Part shown: positions 15,087 through 17,444 of the stretch, one piece after another
How positions within the stretch are numbered: the stretch's first letter is position 1
How the letters are laid out: every line of letters starts with the position of its first letter
From: Bryobacterales bacterium
GTDB taxonomy: Bacteria; Acidobacteriota; Terriglobia; Bryobacterales; Bryobacteraceae
DNA length: 17,444 nucleotides
Reading direction: 5' to 3'
NCBI GenBank assembly: GCA_009697495.1
Contig: SHUN01000009.1
Coordinates: 1-17,444 of the forward strand
The notes under the pieces: generated by a model
Seen by the model: only the letters and a program-made list of their open reading frames with translations
What the model was told of the DNA's origin: nothing
The model's database searches: none
Made by a program: the position numbers and the translations under genes

Positions 15087-15818
15087 ATGTACAAACCTCG
15101 CGATACGTGGCATGTGGCCGATTCCGACGACGATGTTCAGTGGATAGCCTCCGAGTACGGCATTAAAGACTGGGAGACGGTGGCGAAGGACCCGAAGAAT
15201 AAAGAATTAATGGATAAGAAGCGCGACCCGCACGTTTTGTATGCGGGCGACAAGGTGTGGATTCCCGATTTGAAACCCAAAGTCTTCGACGCGGAGACGG
15301 ACAAGAAGCACGAGTACAAGCTTTACCCGCCGAGGCAGTTGGTCCACATGGTCCTGGAGGACGGTGATGGCAAGGCGTACGGGAACTGCCGGTATGAGTT
15401 CTGGGTGAAGGGGAAACGCTACGATCCGCCGGGGACAAGCGGGGAGTTGCGGTCGCGGGAGGACGGGCTGGTGTACCAGTTGGTGCCATTGGAGCGGGAC
15501 GTGGAGCTTCGGGCTTGGCTGGAAGATCCGAAGGCGAAGCAAAAGTATGAGGAACTGGAGCCGTCGCCGGAAGATCAGGAAGAGTTCGACTATATTTCAA
15601 TCCGGTTGAATCCGGCACATCTGGATCCGATAGATACCGTGGAAGGGTTGCAGGACCGGTTGAGCAATCTTGGGTATGGGCTGAAGGACGAGTGGGGCAC
15701 ATTGGGAGACGGCACGCGGGACGCGATCCGGGAGTTTCAGCAGGATGTAGGCCTGACGCAATCCGGCGAAATGGACACCGAAACGCGGAAGCGCCTGCTG
15801 GAGCAGGCGGGTTCGTAA
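15087..15818 (+). CDS. LysM-like / peptidoglycan-binding domain protein
   Basis: The product has 243 residues and three parts. Residues 1-61 form a LysM-like module of the variety that reads TWHVADSDDDVQWIASEYG, then NKELMDKKRDPHVLYAGDKV and WIPDL; such modules bind glycan or act as baseplate/spike adaptors. A middle beta-rich part (about 72-175) starts YPPRQLVHMVLEDGDGKAYG and resembles one copy of the repeat in the preceding gene. Residues about 180-241 are a peptidoglycan-binding-1 type domain, with VEGLQDRLSNLGY, DGTRDAIREFQQDVGL and DTETRKRLL. No signal peptide is present, so export, if any, must use a specialised route such as a contractile system. GGAAGGA lies upstream of the ATG; the gap to the first gene is 36 bases and to the next gene 30 bases, indicating cotranscription. 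Domain calls are good; the cellular role is inferred. Confidence 0.8.
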   Translation: MYKPRDTWHVADSDDDVQWIASEYGIKDWETVAKDPKNKELMDKKRDPHVLYAGDKVWIPDLKPKVFDAETDKKHEYKLYPPRQLVHMVLEDGDGKAYGNCRYEFWVKGKRYDPPGTSGELRSREDGLVYQLVPLERDVELRAWLEDPKAKQKYEELEPSPEDQEEFDYISIRLNPAHLDPIDTVEGLQDRLSNLGYGLKDEWGTLGDGTRDAIREFQQDVGLTQSGEMDTETRKRLLEQAGS

Positions 15819-15848
15819 CGGACCGGCGAGAAGAAGAGGAGACAGTAC

Positions 15849-17444
15849 ATGCCTGTAATCAATCATGCGGGGTTTCTGCTGGAGTTTAAGAAGCGCTGCA
15901 AGGAAGTGAAGAATGCGACGGTGGCGGAGCGCATGGTTTGCGACATCGCCGGAGCTTCGGAGGCCCATCGCAAGACGCGAGTGAATCCGATGGACTGTTT
16001 ACAGTTGATTGAACCCTATGTGAACCGGATCGACGCGGCGCTGAACGGATGGCGCACGGACGCCCGATTTACGATTGCGCAGGGGCATTGCGCAACGCTG
16101 GCGGGGCCGTTGGGGAAAAAGACTGGGACGTACAATGTGGTGAAAGACACCTTTGTCGAAGCGCCGCGGCGAACATTGGCCGGTTTTTTCGCCAGTTTAA
16201 TTGTCCCTTTAGCGGCGATTTGGGTACGGCAAGCCGCGATGACGGCGCGAGCGGTGCGGATAGCCGACGCGGGAGCGCTGCCGGTGGTTCACCTTGGAAT
16301 CCATGCGGCGGTGCGTGGGGTGATCTATGGAAACGTCGCCAGCTCCGCATCGGAGTTCAGACCCTACAACGCGGCCGGCGTGGCGGCGGAGGCGGCCAAG
16401 GCGGCAGGCGTGACGACGCCCGTGGTAGTGGCGATTGAAGGATGTGGCGCGGCCGCGCAGCGCCGAATCGCCGATCACGGCGAAAGCCCGGCGACGGCGG
16501 TTGGCACCGCGGCGGTTGCGGCGGCGCTGGTGGCCGATCCGGCCCTTTCCGCGGCGATCCAGGGCATGATCCGGGCGACAGCGAACTCGATGATGACCGC
16601 GCCGCCGATTTCCTTCGCGGTGACTCCGCAAGTCGCCCTGGCGTTCACCGCGCTGGGCGCCGGAACCATGGTGAAGACGGGGATCGGTCACCGGAAAACT
16701 TTTTTTCGCAACAATTTGGAAACGCTGTGCTTACGGCTGCTTGCCGATTGGGAAGATATTAACCTGCTATTTTTCCCCAATGTCGTGCTGAAAAAACTGG
16801 TTGGGATCCGGACGACGGGCGCCGATTTTCACAAAGAAGGGAAACAGGTGCTGATTCTGACGTTTAAGGCTCACGCTTCGCCGCTGGTCATGGTGGGTTT
16901 GGCCTGTTTCCAGAAGCAGAAGGTGGTTATACAGAGGCGGCAACTGGTAAAGCTGGTGTACAAGCCGAGCGACATTGAGTTGGACTGGCGGATGGTGGGT
17001 GACAGCGAAGCGACCCAGGCGAGACTGCCCCACATATGGGCGGCGGCGCCGTTCAACACGCACTCGTTATTCTGCCAGATCAACGCCAGTTTGAACGCGG
17101 CGGCCGCGCCGACGGCGCCGCTGTTCCCTGCCCGCGGAGCGCTGGCTGGAGTGGCCGCCGCGCCGCCAGCCACTCCGTTGGTGAACGGCGTCACGCCGCT
17201 GGCCCTGCCGGTTTACCAGATTCTGCCGCGCAATCCGGGGTCCGGACTCGCCGGCGGGGGCGCCGTGGCGCTCACTACCAGCTACGGATATATTGAGTTC
17301 CTGCCGTATTTGCCGGATTGCACCGATAGCGTCGCGCTCACCGTCCCCCTCGATTTGGCGAATCCGGCCGCGTGGGACTATGTGACCGAAGCGCCGGGGG
17401 TGCCGGCCGGCCTGTTCGCGCTGCGGGATTTCTACCGCATTATG
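15849..17444 (+). CDS. LanM-type dehydratase domain (DUF4135) protein, C-terminus beyond window
   Basis: The frame is open from ATG 15849 (AGGAG seven bases upstream) to the window end, 532 codons. Residues 1-310 are Ala-rich and helical-looking, with a hydrophobic patch at 112-125 (GFFASLIVPLAAIW), and match nothing I recognise. From about 316 the sequence follows the dehydratase domain of class II lanthipeptide synthetases: GADFHKEGKQVLILTF (D326, H328), KLVYKPSDIELDWRMVGD (K372, the expected nucleotide-binding lysine), LPVYQILPRNPGSG and SYGYIEFLPY (the YGWxEF position), then FYRIM at the edge. In LanM enzymes this kinase-like domain phosphorylates and then dehydrates Ser/Thr of a precursor peptide. 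The catalytic D-x-H-x-x-N block normally comes right after the point where the window ends, so activity cannot be judged. No LanA-like precursor gene is seen nearby. The partners suggest a secreted-effector or envelope role, not classical lantibiotic synthesis. Confidence 0.78.
   Translation, partial: MPVINHAGFLLEFKKRCKEVKNATVAERMVCDIAGASEAHRKTRVNPMDCLQLIEPYVNRIDAALNGWRTDARFTIAQGHCATLAGPLGKKTGTYNVVKDTFVEAPRRTLAGFFASLIVPLAAIWVRQAAMTARAVRIADAGALPVVHLGIHAAVRGVIYGNVASSASEFRPYNAAGVAAEAAKAAGVTTPVVVAIEGCGAAAQRRIADHGESPATAVGTAAVAAALVADPALSAAIQGMIRATANSMMTAPPISFAVTPQVALAFTALGAGTMVKTGIGHRKTFFRNNLETLCLRLLADWEDINLLFFPNVVLKKLVGIRTTGADFHKEGKQVLILTFKAHASPLVMVGLACFQKQKVVIQRRQLVKLVYKPSDIELDWRMVGDSEATQARLPHIWAAAPFNTHSLFCQINASLNAAAAPTAPLFPARGALAGVAAAPPATPLVNGVTPLALPVYQILPRNPGSGLAGGGAVALTTSYGYIEFLPYLPDCTDSVALTVPLDLANPAAWDYVTEAPGVPAGLFALRDFYRIM

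Noticed and set aside
16049..17296. Several open frames on both strands inside the DUF4135 gene
   Set aside because: The frame from 15849 is open over 532 codons with family motifs and a strong ribosome-binding site; the others are shadows.

Overview
The window looks like a chromosomal segment of a GC-rich Gram-negative-type bacterium, most likely an acidobacterium of the Solibacter/Bryobacter group. That placement is an inference. It rests on the RNA polymerase beta sequence with a cysteine-rich N-terminal insertion, and on a secreted protein with a C-terminal MTGGGSV...GNQQAH domain of a kind I associate with these organisms. No rRNA, tRNA or CRISPR array was seen.

Layout. Positions 1-13357 are all on the minus strand. 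In transcription order they are rplA (L1), rplJ (L10), rplL (L7/L12), a 400-base spacer with a hairpin and a possible internal promoter, rpoB, rpoC, a strong intrinsic terminator, a secreted protein of unknown role, and a cyclase-family (kynurenine formamidase-like) hydrolase cut by the window edge. This is the classical ribosomal-stalk/RNA polymerase operon, but rplK, which usually precedes rplA, is missing. In its place are a putative promoter and a decayed piece of transposase.

Positions 13644-14077 hold no recognisable gene. From 14118 the direction switches to the plus strand and a different, accessory-looking operon begins: (i) a protein with three copies of a beta-domain of about 62 residues separated by proline-rich linkers, (ii) a protein with a LysM-like N-terminus, a middle beta-domain and a C-terminal peptidoglycan-binding domain, and (iii) a large protein whose visible second half matches the start of the LanM-type lanthipeptide dehydratase domain (DUF4135), running off the window. 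Domains (i) and (ii) resemble parts found with type VI secretion spike (VgrG/PAAR) genes. The operon may therefore encode a cell-envelope-associated or delivered effector system carrying a LanM-like phosphotransferase/dehydratase. This is the most novel part of the window. No spike, PAAR or precursor peptide gene lies inside the window, so its function remains an inference.

In the housekeeping half, L1, L10 and L7/L12 act in the ribosome (L1 stalk and L10-L12 stalk), while RpoB and RpoC form the two large subunits of the transcription core enzyme. All expected catalytic and zinc-binding residues of RpoB/RpoC are present.
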